Below are positions 7,835 to 17,528 of a stretch of 64,000 bases of DNA, piece after piece. Location: NCBI GenBank assembly GCA_963709655.1, contig CAVPXF010000007.1, positions 34,541 to 98,540 on the forward strand, written 5' to 3'. This DNA comes from Roseiarcus sp963709655. Lineage in GTDB: Bacteria; Pseudomonadota; Alphaproteobacteria; Rhizobiales; Beijerinckiaceae. Numbering within the stretch: position 1 is the stretch's first letter; every line of letters begins with the position of its first letter. The position numbers and the translations under genes are program-made. The notes beneath the pieces were generated by a model. It did not search any database. It was not told the origin of the DNA and saw nothing but the letters and a program-made list of their open reading frames with translations.

Positions 7835-8898
7835 CAACCAGCCAATCGCTTCCTTCGGGCGCCGCCCCCGCAAAGCAAAAGCGCCCGCTCGCGCTGCTGC
7901 TGATAAGCTTCCGCACGTTCATCGCGTTGATCGTGGTGTTCGCCTTCTTCGGTCTGACGACACCAAATTTCCTCGATGTGCCGACGCTCATCATCATCGC
8001 CCAGCATGTTGCGATCAACGCCATCATGGCCATCGGCATGACCTTCGTGATCCTGACCGCCGGGATCGATCTCTCCGTCGGCTCGATCGTCGGCGTATCC
8101 GGCATGATCGCCGGCCTTCTCCTCACTCGCGGCATTCCCGTGCCTCCGCTCGAATTGACGATCTTTCCCAATGTCATTGAAACGATGTTGATTACCCTGG
8201 CCGCGGGCGCCGCGATCGGGCTCGTCAACGGGCTTTTGATCACGAGGCTGAACGTCGCTCCCTTTATCGCCACCCTCGGAATGCTCTACGTCGCGCGCGG
8301 CGCGGCGCTGCTGATTTCGGGGGGGTCGACTTTTTCGAACCTGGTCGGCGATCCGCGGTTCGGCAATACCGGCTTTCCGTTCCTCGGGTCGGGCGGCATA
8401 TTCGGAGTGCCGGCGTCAATCGTGGCGCTCGTCGTCTTCGCCCTGGTCGCGGCCTATGTGGCGGGGCGCACGCCGTTCGGACGCTACGTCTACGCGGTCG
8501 GAGGCAATGAGCGCGCGGCGGCTCTGTCGGGCGTGCAGGTCGACCGGGTGAAAGTGGCCGTCTACATGATCTCGGGTTTCTGCGCGGCATTCGCGGGCCT
8601 CATCGTCGCCTCGGAGCTTGTGGCGGCGCATCCGGCCTCCGGCGAAACGTTCGAACTCAACGCGATCGCGGCGGCGGTGCTCGGCGGCACGTCGCTGATG
8701 GGCGGTCGGGGGACGATCGCGGGATCGATCGTCGGCGCCTTCGTCATCGGTGTGCTCGGCGACGGGCTCGTGATGCTCGGCGTCAGTTCATTCTGGCAGA
8801 TGGTGATCAAGGGCGTCGTCATCATTGCAGCGGTTGTCCTCGATCAAATGCAGCAGCGCATGTATCGCAGCTACGCTTTGCAGGCGCAGAGGACTTGA
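7831..8898 (+). CDS. Ribose-type sugar ABC transporter permease
   Basis: Inner-membrane permease of the RbsC/AraH type, 355 residues, with some 8-10 hydrophobic segments starting near residue 28. Diagnostic segments are GMTFVILTAGIDLSVGSIVG (near residue 73) and TPFGRYVYAVGGNERAAALSG (near residue 214), the loop that contacts the ATPase. It overlaps the ATPase gene by ATGA, so both are translated together. It forms the transmembrane channel for the sugar delivered by the binding protein at 4566. The operon appears to end here, before the DeoR-type regulator gene 190 bases on. Confidence 0.93.
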   Translation: MTTSQSLPSGAAPAKQKRPLALLLISFRTFIALIVVFAFFGLTTPNFLDVPTLIIIAQHVAINAIMAIGMTFVILTAGIDLSVGSIVGVSGMIAGLLLTRGIPVPPLELTIFPNVIETMLITLAAGAAIGLVNGLLITRLNVAPFIATLGMLYVARGAALLISGGSTFSNLVGDPRFGNTGFPFLGSGGIFGVPASIVALVVFALVAAYVAGRTPFGRYVYAVGGNERAAALSGVQVDRVKVAVYMISGFCAAFAGLIVASELVAAHPASGETFELNAIAAAVLGGTSLMGGRGTIAGSIVGAFVIGVLGDGLVMLGVSSFWQMVIKGVVIIAAVVLDQMQQRMYRSYALQAQRT

Positions 8899-9088
8899 CG
8901 GGCGCAACGTTCGGCGTTTGACCAAATGGAGATCGCTGGCCGCGAATTTGCGCTGGATCGATCCGGCCTTTTGACGCAAACTTGCGAATCGGCGAACGGG
9001 GGGCGTACGAAGCCATAGTAGACGAGCGAAAAAGGCGCCAATCGGCAGATCGCTTCACGCGCAGCCAAGGGTTCGAGAGATTGGCTTG

Positions 9089-9940
9089 ATGGTCAGACGT
9101 TTGAACGTCACGGCTTTGGGAAAGACGGCGCGCGGCGGCGGTCCTGGAGGTCCGCTGAATCCCGATCTCAATGGGCTGCTCGCCGAGCCGCGCCGGATGA
9201 AGATCCTGGATTGGCTGCAGGAGGAGGGGAGCGCGCGGGTCCGCGATCTCAGCGCCGCCTTCGGGGTTTCCGAGGCGACGATCCGGCAAGACCTCGAAAA
9301 GCTCGAGTCCGACGGACACATCAACCGGCAGCACGGCGGCGCGTTCCTGCGCACAATGCCGAAGCAGGTCGAGACTTTGTCGCTGCAACACATGGAGAAT
9401 ATCGAAAAGAAGCGAAAAATCGGGATCAAGGCGGCGAGTTTCGTTGGCGACGGCGAGACGATCATCCTGGATGCAGGATCGACGACGACCGAAATCGCTC
9501 ACAATCTGCTCGGTCGCAACGCTCTCACGGTCATCACCACCGCGCTCAACATCGCTCTGATGCTGGGAGCGGCGCCGGGATACGCAGTCCATATGCCCGG
9601 AGGTCAGTTCAAGGCGCCGACGCTGTCCTTGAGCGGGGACAAGGCGGCGGACTATTTCCAGGACGTGCTCGCCGGGAAGCTTTTCCTCGCGACGGCGGGC
9701 GTCGCCTTGGACTCGGGGCTCACCCTTCCCAGTTTCGCCGACTTGCAGCTCAAGCAGGCGATGATCCGGGCCGCTTCGCACGTCTATCTTGTCGCCGACT
9801 CGACCAAGATCAACCGTTCGTCCTTTACGCGCCTGGGAACGCTCGACGTCATTCATTCCTTTATCACCGACGACGGCATTCACGACGAAGACGTTCGCGC
9901 CTTTGAGCGCCGCGGGATCAAGGTCATTATTGCGCGTTGA
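9089..9940 (+). CDS. DeoR-family transcriptional regulator
   Basis: A 283-residue sugar-responsive repressor. The N-terminal winged helix-turn-helix is seen at about residues 35-85 (EPRRMKILDWLQEEGSARVR, then LSAAFGVSEATIRQDLEKLE and the wing with RQHGGAFL). The C-terminal DeoRC sensor domain binds a phosphorylated sugar and shows the typical GETIILDAGSTTTEIA. ATG 9089 is preferred over the TTG directly before it. The gene lies between the two importer operons on the same strand, and operator-like sequences occur at the three catabolic promoters (4181, 4342, 10187). By analogy with GlpR and FruR the inducer would be the kinase product, for example a ketose phosphate. Confidence 0.92.
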   Translation: MVRRLNVTALGKTARGGGPGGPLNPDLNGLLAEPRRMKILDWLQEEGSARVRDLSAAFGVSEATIRQDLEKLESDGHINRQHGGAFLRTMPKQVETLSLQHMENIEKKRKIGIKAASFVGDGETIILDAGSTTTEIAHNLLGRNALTVITTALNIALMLGAAPGYAVHMPGGQFKAPTLSLSGDKAADYFQDVLAGKLFLATAGVALDSGLTLPSFADLQLKQAMIRAASHVYLVADSTKINRSSFTRLGTLDVIHSFITDDGIHDEDVRAFERRGIKVIIAR

Positions 9941-10156
9941 GGCGCGCCTCGAACCACTCAAATGGAAATGTTTCGTCGCGCGGCCGCCGCTCGGAAACGC
10001 CATCAATCGAAAACAAGCAAAGGAAGATCATTTACGTTTGCGATTGCCGGAGCATGCGCAGCGTGATGCCGCGGCGGCGCGTACGCGGCGTTTATCGCGT
10101 CGGAACAATGGGTTGTTGCCAAACCGACCGGCTGGCCGCGACCGTCCCGCGCCCTA

Positions 10157-10185
10157 TTGACTCGTGATCGCAAAAATGGTCTAAA
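10157..10185 (+). promoter_or_regulatory. Promoter of the CUT1 importer-glycosidase operon
   Basis: TTGACT (10157-10162), a 17-base spacer and TCTAAA (10180-10185) form a good sigma-70-like promoter about 70 bases upstream of the binding-protein ATG. The rest of the gap after the DeoR gene (9941-10156) holds no recognisable gene. Confidence 0.6.
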
Positions 10186-10186
10186 A

Positions 10187-10204
10187 ATCGATAGCAAACG
10201 ATAG
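10187..10204. promoter_or_regulatory. Operator candidate 3
   Basis: ATCGATAGCAAACGATAG contains TCGAT-N5-ACGAT and a direct CGATAG repeat. It starts one base after the -10 hexamer, so a bound protein would cover the transcription start. Related sequences occur at 4181-4195 and 4342-4359. Confidence 0.5.
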
Positions 10205-10256
10205 TCGAACGGCCATCGTCGGTAAGCGCTCGAAACATGAAACGGGAGGAGTCCAA

Positions 10257-11495
10257 ATGCGTGTTCCTACACAATGGCTGCGGTGGGCGGCGGCGGCGGC
10301 GCTGGTGGCCGGCAGTTCGTTCGGCGCTGAGGCCCAGGAAATCAAGTTCTGGACCCTTACCTTCGACAATCCCAACGTCACCAAGGCGTTCGACACCATC
10401 ATCAAGGACTTCGAGGCCGCCAATCCCGGCGTGACCGTGAAACTCGAGAACCGCGCCACGGACGAACACAAATCCGCCTTGCGCATCGCCAGCGGATCGG
10501 ATCAGGCGCCGGACATCTACTTCATGTGGGCGGGGCTCGGCCTCGGCGGCGAATTCGTAAAGTCCGGGCTTGCCTTGCCGATGGACAAATACTACGCGAA
10601 GTATAAATGGGACGATGAATTCATCGCGCCGGCGCTCTCCTTCTCGAAGCAGTATCCCGGCGGCCGGTTCGGGGTGCCCTACACATTCCGCGGCGAGGGG
10701 ATTTACTACAACAAAGCGCTCTTCGCCAAGGCCGGCATAACGTCTCTGCCGACCACTTATGACGAGCTCGTCGCCGACGCCGGCAAACTCGCCGACGCCG
10801 GCATTCCTGCCATGACCTTCGGCGGGACTGTCAACTGGCACCTCATGCGGTTGATGGATGAAATCCTGGAAGTTCAATGCGGTCCCGAGAAACATGACGC
10901 GCTGATGGCGATGAAGGCCAACTGGGCGGAAGAGCCCTGCGCGGCCAAGTCCTTCGAAGAGCTGCACAAGTGGACGTCGAAATATATCCTCAAGCCCTTC
11001 ATGGGCATCGACAACAACCAGGCGTTCAACCTCTTCCTCGCCGGCCGCGCGGCGATGATGGTCGAGGGGAACTGGCTCGTCGGGCAACTCCGCAACGCTA
11101 ACAAGCTCGCCGATTACGGTCTGTTTCCATTCCCCGGAACGACCCGTCTCTACGGGTTCGGGGAGTACAACTACATCAGCACGAAGAGCAAAAATCCCGA
11201 CATCGCCGCGAAATTCCTTGACTACCTGGAATCGACCCCGGTCCAGCAGGCAAATCTCGCGGTATTTGGCGGATCGGTAAACAAGAACGTCAAGTCAGAC
11301 AGCAAAGAGCCACTTGATCTCGAGTGGGCCAAGATCTTCGGTCAGTTCAAGGACGTCTTCGTCAATGGCGACCAGGCCTTCCCCTTGGACGTAACGACGG
11401 AATATTGGCGAGTCATCAACGAAGTCGCCAGCGATCACCTCGATCCGAAGGCGGCCGCCGGCGAACTGCAGACATTCATCGCCTCTCGCAAATAG
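10257..11495 (+). CDS. CUT1-type sugar ABC transporter substrate-binding protein
   Basis: Family 1 extracellular solute-binding protein (MalE/UgpB-like), 412 residues. It has a signal peptide (hydrophobic WAAAAALVAG, cleavage after AEA) followed by the mature start QEIKFWTLTFDNPN. Typical features are a sugar-domain segment GVPYTFRGEGIYYNKALFAKAG near residue 140 and MMVEGNWLVGQ near residue 265. CUT1 systems usually take up oligosaccharides or glycosides, in contrast to the monosaccharide CUT2 system upstream. A strong Shine-Dalgarno (GGGAGG) precedes the ATG. Its genes run into the two permeases, the glycosidase and the ATPase, suggesting import of an apiose- or pentose-containing glycoside that is split inside the cell. 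Confidence 0.93.
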   Translation: MRVPTQWLRWAAAAALVAGSSFGAEAQEIKFWTLTFDNPNVTKAFDTIIKDFEAANPGVTVKLENRATDEHKSALRIASGSDQAPDIYFMWAGLGLGGEFVKSGLALPMDKYYAKYKWDDEFIAPALSFSKQYPGGRFGVPYTFRGEGIYYNKALFAKAGITSLPTTYDELVADAGKLADAGIPAMTFGGTVNWHLMRLMDEILEVQCGPEKHDALMAMKANWAEEPCAAKSFEELHKWTSKYILKPFMGIDNNQAFNLFLAGRAAMMVEGNWLVGQLRNANKLADYGLFPFPGTTRLYGFGEYNYISTKSKNPDIAAKFLDYLESTPVQQANLAVFGGSVNKNVKSDSKEPLDLEWAKIFGQFKDVFVNGDQAFPLDVTTEYWRVINEVASDHLDPKAAAGELQTFIASRK

Positions 11496-11505
11496 GTCGT
11501 CCAGC

Positions 11506-11540
11506 GGGGTCGGCCTCCTTTGAAGGCCGACCCCTATTTT
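11506..11540 (+). terminator. Intra-operon terminator/attenuator after the CUT1 binding-protein gene
   Basis: An 11-bp perfect stem, GGGGTCGGCCT (11506-11516) with AGGCCGACCCC (11524-11534), is followed by TATTTT. It lies between the binding-protein and permease genes, where partial termination gives an excess of binding protein over membrane components. Confidence 0.75.
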
Positions 11541-11583
11541 CGCTCTGCGGTCGCAACTTGGCTAGATTAGCGGGATCCGGCGA

Positions 11584-12474
11584 ATGAGGGTTCGTCTGTC
11601 AGGCCGTCAACAGGGCTTTGCCCTTCTGGCCCCGGCGCTTCTCGTCTACTGCCTGTTTGCCGTCTACCCGATGCTCGACGTCCTGTGGTTGAGCTTCATG
11701 AAATGGAACGGCCTCACCGCGACCAAGCAGTTCGTGGGCATCGACAACTACGTCGAAGTTTTCACTCGGGACCCGGTGTTTTGGACCGCGGTTCGCAACA
11801 CCGTCCTGTGGACGGTGTTGTCGGTCGCCTTTCCCCCGGCGATCGGCTTCGGGCTGGCGCTTGCGCTCAATCAGAACATTCCGGGCCGAAGCCCGCTGCG
11901 GGCGCTCTTCTACATGCCCGTGATCATCGCCCCAATCGCCGTGGCGACGATGTGGCGCTGGATGTACGACCCGTTCTTCGGCCTGTTCAACGCCACGCTG
12001 ACGGCTCTCGGGCTCCAGGGGCTGATCCAGGACTGGCTCGGAGACCAAAACGTCGCGCTCTATGCGATGTTCGTCGCGTATGTCTGGCAAACGGTTGGCT
12101 TCTCGCTCGTCCTGTTTCTCGCCGGATTGCAGAACGTTTCCCAAACGCTGGTCGAGGCGTCCCGGATCGACGGCGCCGGGCGTTTCCAGGTCTTTCGCTA
12201 CGTCACGCTGCCCGCGCTTCGGCCATCGATCACAATCGTCCTGATCCTCTCGATCATCAATTCCCTGAAGGCCTTCGACATCGTCTACGGCATGACCGGC
12301 GGGGGCCCGGCGCAGTCGACGCAAATGCTGGCGCTGTGGGCCTTCACCCAGGCGATGCAACTCGGCGACTTCGGCCGCGGCGCGGCGATCTCGGTTGTCC
12401 TGCTCGCGATCACCATCGCCATCGTGATCCCCTATTTGCGCTGGACCCGTGCGCAACAGCAGGCGGGCGCATGA
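11584..12474 (+). CDS. CUT1-type sugar ABC transporter permease (MalF-like)
   Basis: First inner-membrane permease of the CUT1 importer, 296 residues, about six transmembrane segments beginning with FALLAPALLVYCLFAVYPML. The EAA-type cytoplasmic loop that docks on the ATPase is visible as LVEASRIDGAGRFQVFRYVT near residue 195 (EAxxxDGA). It ends in an ATGA overlap with the second permease gene, so the two are translationally coupled and will form a heterodimer. Assignment to the MalF rather than MalG position rests on order and length. Confidence 0.93.
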   Translation: MRVRLSGRQQGFALLAPALLVYCLFAVYPMLDVLWLSFMKWNGLTATKQFVGIDNYVEVFTRDPVFWTAVRNTVLWTVLSVAFPPAIGFGLALALNQNIPGRSPLRALFYMPVIIAPIAVATMWRWMYDPFFGLFNATLTALGLQGLIQDWLGDQNVALYAMFVAYVWQTVGFSLVLFLAGLQNVSQTLVEASRIDGAGRFQVFRYVTLPALRPSITIVLILSIINSLKAFDIVYGMTGGGPAQSTQMLALWAFTQAMQLGDFGRGAAISVVLLAITIAIVIPYLRWTRAQQQAGA

Positions 12475-13337
12475 ACGGATTCGCGAGAGCCTTCCGTCAG
12501 CCGGGTCTCGACCGCCTCGACCCGATCCTCGTGGCCCTGTGGATTGCGCTCATCGTGACCGCGGTCATTTGGATCGCGCCGTTCGTATTCATCGTCTTCA
12601 CGTCGTTCAAGACCAACTCGACAGTCATGGGATCGAGCGCCTTCGCTCCGCCGACGAGCCTCGAATGGGGCAATTACTCTGGCGCATGGGCGCGCGGGCA
12701 TTTCAGCACGACGGTGTTCAACAGCGCCGTCATCACGCTGATCAAGGTTCCGCTCGGCCTGATGATCTCAGCGATGGCCGCTTACGCGCTCAGCCGCATC
12801 CGCATGCCGGCGGGGCGGGCGATCTTTCTCCTCGTCCTGTTTGGAACGATGCTGCCGTTCCAGGTGATGCTCGCGCCGCTGTTCACCCTGGTCAATTCGT
12901 TCGGGCTCATCAACACCAAGCTCGGCATCATTCTTCCCTATCTCGCGTTCGGCGTGCCCTATCAGGTGTTCATCCTGCACGGCTTCTTCAGCGAAGTGCC
13001 GAAGGAGCTCAGCGAGGCCGCTCTCGTCGACGGCGCCTCGCACTTCACCATTTTCCGCCGCATCTTCCTGCCGATCTCGCTCCCCGTTCTGGCCGCGCTG
13101 CTGATCCTCGATTTCGTCGCGACATGGAACGAGTTCGCCATGGCGCTGGTGATCCTCCAGGACAACAGCACATGGACCCTGCCGCTCGGCCTCATGTCCT
13201 TTCAAAGCCAGTTCCAGAGCGACTACGGCCAGCTCAACGCGGCGATCGTGATGACCGTGCTGCCGGCGACGATCGTCTACCTCATCTTCCAGCGCTACTT
13301 CGTCTCGGGTCTCACGAGCGGCGCGATCAAGGAGTAA
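12471..13337 (+). CDS. CUT1-type sugar ABC transporter permease (MalG-like)
   Basis: Second inner-membrane permease, 288 residues. It has an N-terminal hydrophobic segment ALIVTAVIWIAPFVFIVFTS and the EAA loop ELSEAALVDGASHFTIFRRI near residue 178. The start ATG overlaps the stop of the first permease, and a downstream reading frame in the same phase runs to the TAA at 13335. The glycosidase gene starts only three bases later, so the operon is tightly packed. Together with the 11584 product it forms the CUT1 channel. Confidence 0.93.
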   Translation: MNGFARAFRQPGLDRLDPILVALWIALIVTAVIWIAPFVFIVFTSFKTNSTVMGSSAFAPPTSLEWGNYSGAWARGHFSTTVFNSAVITLIKVPLGLMISAMAAYALSRIRMPAGRAIFLLVLFGTMLPFQVMLAPLFTLVNSFGLINTKLGIILPYLAFGVPYQVFILHGFFSEVPKELSEAALVDGASHFTIFRRIFLPISLPVLAALLILDFVATWNEFAMALVILQDNSTWTLPLGLMSFQSQFQSDYGQLNAAIVMTVLPATIVYLIFQRYFVSGLTSGAIKE

Positions 13338-13340
13338 GAC

Positions 13341-14864
13341 ATGGCCGCCGAGATCGAGAAGTGGGGACTGTTCGAGGCCGCGTTTTCGGGACCGAAAGAC
13401 GGCAATCCGTTCGCCGACGCGACCCTCGACGCCGAGTTCTCGCTCGGCGCCCGAACCGTCCCGGCGCCCGGCTTCTATGACGGCGACGGCGTCTATCGGA
13501 TCCGCTTCATGCCTGACACGGAGGGCGCGTGGAGCTACCGCACACGCTCCAATGTCAAAGCCCTCGACGACTTGAGCGGAACCTTTCGCTGCGGGGCGCC
13601 GCGAGAGCACAATCACGGCCCGGTTCGAGTGCGCAACCGCTGCCACTTCGCCTACGCCGACGGCAAGCCCTATTTCCCCTTCGGGACGACCTGTTACGCC
13701 TGGACCCACCAGCCGCTCGAGATGCAGCGCCAGACGCTCGAGACGATGCGGGCCTCCGGCTTCAACAAGCTCAGGATGGCGGTGTTCCCCAAGCACTACA
13801 TCTTCAACGAGAACGAGCCGCTTTACGACATCTACGAGCGCCGCGACGACGGCGAACTCGATTTCGACCGGCCGAATGTCGCAGCCTTCCGCCATTTCGA
13901 GACCCAGGTCGCCGCGCTGCGGGACATCGGCATCGAGGCCGACGTCATCGTCTTCCACCCTTACGACCGCTGGGGCTATTGCGCGATGGCGCCCGACCAG
14001 GACGACCGCTATGTGCGCTATCTCGTCGCCCGCCTCGGCGCTTTTCGCAACGTCTGGTGGTCGCTCGCGAACGAATACGACTTCCTCATCGACGTGAAGC
14101 CGGTCGCGCGCTGGGACCGCTTCTTCCACATCATCGAGGAAAGCGATCCGGCGCGGCACTTGAAGTCGATCCACAACGGCGAGGAGACGATGAACTTCGA
14201 CCATCGCAAGCCCTGGGTCGATCACGTCTGCATCCAGAACTGGAACGTCAAGCGCACCGCCGACTGGCGGCGCGAGTGGGGCAAGCCGATCGTCAACGAC
14301 GAGCTCGAATACGAAGGCGACATCAGCCTCGCCTGGGGCAATCTGACGCCGCAGGAGCTGACCCATCGCTTCTGGGTCACAGTGACGCGAGGCGGCTACG
14401 CCGGGCACGGCGAATGCTACGCCCATCCCCAGGACCTCCTCTGGTGGGCCAAAGGCGGCGCCCTGCGCGGGGAGAGCTGGAAGCGCGTCGCCTTCCTGCG
14501 CTCGATCATCGAGGCCGATGTCGTCAATGGCCTGACCCCGGCGCCGTCCGACGAATGGCCTTGGCAGCGCGTGTCTTGCGCGACCGACGGCGACACCCGG
14601 CTGATCTATTTCGGCGAGCATCAGCCGGCGCTGTGGGCGGCCGGCCTGCCGAAGGACCGCGGCGACTATGACGTCGACGTCATCGACGCCTGGAACATGA
14701 CGATCGAACCGGCGAAGCGGGTTCCCTGTCCGGTCTATCCGCGGCTTCGGCAGCGCGGAGGCGCGCTGACCGAGTCGAAGCCGCTTGCGGCTTTCGCCGT
14801 CGAATTGCAGCCCAAGCCCTATCAGGCCATCCGCATCCGCCTTGCGCGCGCCGCGGCGCGCTAG
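13341..14864 (+). CDS. DUF5060 + DUF4038 (apiosidase-like) glycoside hydrolase
   Basis: Cytoplasmic glycoside hydrolase, 507 residues without a signal peptide. Residues about 5-85 form a DUF5060 beta-sandwich (EKWGLFEAAFSGP, ending YRIRFMPDTEGAWSYRTRS). Residues about 95-430 form a DUF4038 (beta/alpha)8 barrel, the fold of the GH140 apiosidases. Candidate catalytic acids are Glu245 in WWSLANEYDF and Glu321 or Glu323 in NDELEYEG. Its place inside the CUT1 importer operon implies that it splits an imported glycoside inside the cell. DUF4038 proteins include beta-D-apiosidases, which agrees with the isomerase/transketolase/kinase set upstream. The activity itself is inferred; related domains also occur in uncharacterised hydrolases. 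Confidence 0.82.
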   Translation: MAAEIEKWGLFEAAFSGPKDGNPFADATLDAEFSLGARTVPAPGFYDGDGVYRIRFMPDTEGAWSYRTRSNVKALDDLSGTFRCGAPREHNHGPVRVRNRCHFAYADGKPYFPFGTTCYAWTHQPLEMQRQTLETMRASGFNKLRMAVFPKHYIFNENEPLYDIYERRDDGELDFDRPNVAAFRHFETQVAALRDIGIEADVIVFHPYDRWGYCAMAPDQDDRYVRYLVARLGAFRNVWWSLANEYDFLIDVKPVARWDRFFHIIEESDPARHLKSIHNGEETMNFDHRKPWVDHVCIQNWNVKRTADWRREWGKPIVNDELEYEGDISLAWGNLTPQELTHRFWVTVTRGGYAGHGECYAHPQDLLWWAKGGALRGESWKRVAFLRSIIEADVVNGLTPAPSDEWPWQRVSCATDGDTRLIYFGEHQPALWAAGLPKDRGDYDVDVIDAWNMTIEPAKRVPCPVYPRLRQRGGALTESKPLAAFAVELQPKPYQAIRIRLARAAAR

Positions 14865-14888
14865 CGCGAACTCGAGGAGGAACTCGCC

Positions 14889-16001
<1,113 letters not shown>

Positions 16002-16002
16002 C

Positions 16003-16058
16003 GCGTTGTAGGCGCGGTCGCTGACCGCGCCCGCGATCAGCGATCGCGGCTACAGGGC
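16003..16058. repeat. REP-type double palindrome, copy 1
   Basis: Two adjacent hairpins: GGCGCGGTC-GCT-GACCGCGCC and CCGCGATC-AGC-GATCGCGG. A second copy with the same first hairpin and a compensated second hairpin lies at 63691-63740, so this is a dispersed REP element rather than a gene-specific terminator. Confidence 0.7.
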
Positions 16059-16067
16059 TTCAGCCCG

Positions 16068-16218
16068 CTCCAAAAAGAACGGCAGCATCTCCCGCGACGC
16101 GTCCGGTCCGCGGGCGTCGGTGAACGAGCCTTCCGGGCTGCCGCCGGACCACGCATGGCCGAGGCCGTCGATCGCCTAGGCTTCCGCATGGGGAACGCCG
16201 CGGGCGTCTGTGACGATG
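16068..16218. repeat. Left copy of the 151-bp direct repeat (fragment of PHB-depolymerase 3' end)
   Basis: It corresponds base for base to 18600-18750 with few mismatches. One mismatch (CCTAGG instead of CCCAGG, about 16178) puts a TAG in the minus-strand reading frame where the other copy has Trp, so this copy is non-functional. A third short match, AGAACGGCAGCATCTC, lies at 15968, inside the end of the ATPase gene. Confidence 0.75.
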
Positions 16219-16418
16219 ACGCCGGCGCCGGCGCGCCCGCCGGCGATGCGGACATATGGCAGGGGTGCGCAAATTGCTGGCGGATCGCCGGCGGCTCGGC
16301 GAAGGGTGATATCCGACTTCAAGCGCGCATTCTCGTCCCGCAAGAGCAAACGCCCCTCGTCCAAAGCCCGCTCGGCTTTGCGCATGTAACCGGCAACGGT
16401 GAGCGCGGCGCTGCTCAT
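16176..16418 (-). pseudogene. Truncated HEPN-domain toxin gene fused to repeat sequence
   Basis: The ATG (16418) overlaps the TGA of the upstream recombinase-nucleotidyltransferase gene. The first residues, MSSAALTVAGYMRKAERALD followed by EGRLLLRDEN, match the start of HEPN-domain proteins, which usually pair with an MNT nucleotidyltransferase as toxin and antitoxin. After about 35 residues the homology stops. The catalytic RxxxxH region and the rest of the four-helix bundle are missing, and the frame runs into the PHB-depolymerase fragment (TDARGVPHAEA) and ends at the TAG at 16176. The 80-residue product is unlikely to be an active RNase. Confidence 0.6.
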
Positions 16419-17329
16419 AGCCGCAACCCTTCGCGCTTGATGTTCGCAATCAAGGCGGGATTGCTGAATCGTTCGGGCTGCTGAAACTCCTCTTCCCAAA
16501 GGGGTAGAGGTGAAACCAAAACGCCTGTTTCCATCATCACGTCGAAAGCGATGCCCGCCATATCGCCGGAGACTTCATAGCGGTCGCCGCGCTCGCCTTT
16601 GAGGATCACCGCAAGGTCGGTGTCGCTGTCCGGCGTGTGGTCGCCACGGGCGCGGCTGCCATACACGAGCCCCTCAATCGCAGGATACTTGCCTTCGATA
16701 CGCTGCATGAATACCCGCGCCGCGCGTTCCGTCTCGGCGTCGAGCACCGGTCGAGCGGTCAAGGGGAGAGGCGTGGTCTTCCCCGCCAGACGTGAAATCG
16801 TGCTCTTGCTGACGTTGAACCGGCGCACGAGGTCGGCCTGCGTCGCTGCGCCCGACGCGAGCGCCCGCAAGCCTTCGCGACGCTGCGCGGGCGTCAATTT
16901 CGGCGGGCGTCCCATATGGACGCCTCGCGCCTTGGCGCGGACGCGGCCTTCGCCGGTGCGGGCGCGGATCAACTCGCGTTCGAACTCGGCAAGCCCGCCG
17001 AGAACGGTCAACATCAAACGTCCGTGCGGCGTCGTGGTGTCCGCCCATGCGTCGCCAAGGGAACGGAAACCGGCTCCGGCCTTCGCTATCGTATCGAGGA
17101 TGTTCAAGAGGTCGCGCGTCGACCGCGCCAGCCGGTCGAGACGCGTAACAAGCAAAGTGTCGCCAGCCTCGAGGGCGCGTAGCGCCTTCGCCAGCTCCCG
17201 CCGGTCGGTCTTGGCTCCGCTCGCCGTCTCGTGAAACACGGGCGCGGCTCCGGCGGCCGTCAACGCCGCAACCTGGGCGTCGAGCGTCTGCCCGTCCGTG
17301 CTGACCCGTGCATATCCGTAAATCGCCAT
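16415..17329 (-). CDS. Serine recombinase (resolvase/invertase) fused to MNT-type nucleotidyltransferase
   Basis: A 304-residue two-module protein. Residues about 1-135 form a resolvase catalytic domain with nucleophile Ser10 in YARVSTDGQ and the downstream TRLDRLARSTRDL. Residues about 140-185 form a helix-turn-helix (MGRPPKLTPAQRREGLRALA, then FNVSKSTISRL). Residues about 200-304 form a minimal nucleotidyltransferase with GSRARGDHTPDSDTD, the GSx(n)DxD signature with the two metal-binding Asp. The next gene is a truncated HEPN partner with ATGA overlap, so the C-terminal module keeps the gene order of MNT/HEPN toxin-antitoxin pairs, with the recombinase added in front. ATG 17329 is chosen; a TTG lies two codons upstream. 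No frameshift is visible at the junction, so a true fusion is likely. Confidence 0.85.
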   Translation of the reverse strand: MAIYGYARVSTDGQTLDAQVAALTAAGAAPVFHETASGAKTDRRELAKALRALEAGDTLLVTRLDRLARSTRDLLNILDTIAKAGAGFRSLGDAWADTTTPHGRLMLTVLGGLAEFERELIRARTGEGRVRAKARGVHMGRPPKLTPAQRREGLRALASGAATQADLVRRFNVSKSTISRLAGKTTPLPLTARPVLDAETERAARVFMQRIEGKYPAIEGLVYGSRARGDHTPDSDTDLAVILKGERGDRYEVSGDMAGIAFDVMMETGVLVSPLPLWEEEFQQPERFSNPALIANIKREGLRL

Positions 17330-17528
17330 GTGCAATCATAGCAAAACCCTGCCACTTATGCAACTATCTTTCGCAACCTCTAACGCGCTGATATCATTGG
17401 GCTAGAAATTCATCCCGAAAGTCTTGAATTTTGAACGGGGGGCGCGAGCGGATACCAGCCCTTTTCAGAGTTTCGGAGTTTGTGTGCGTCGCGGTCGTCG
17501 CCCCCGCCGCCCGCGTGGGCGGGGGCTT

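Noticed and set aside
5507..7873. 788-codon open frame on the minus strand
   Set aside because: Opposite the lipoprotein and duplicated ATPase genes; same high-GC antisense effect, no recognisable domain.
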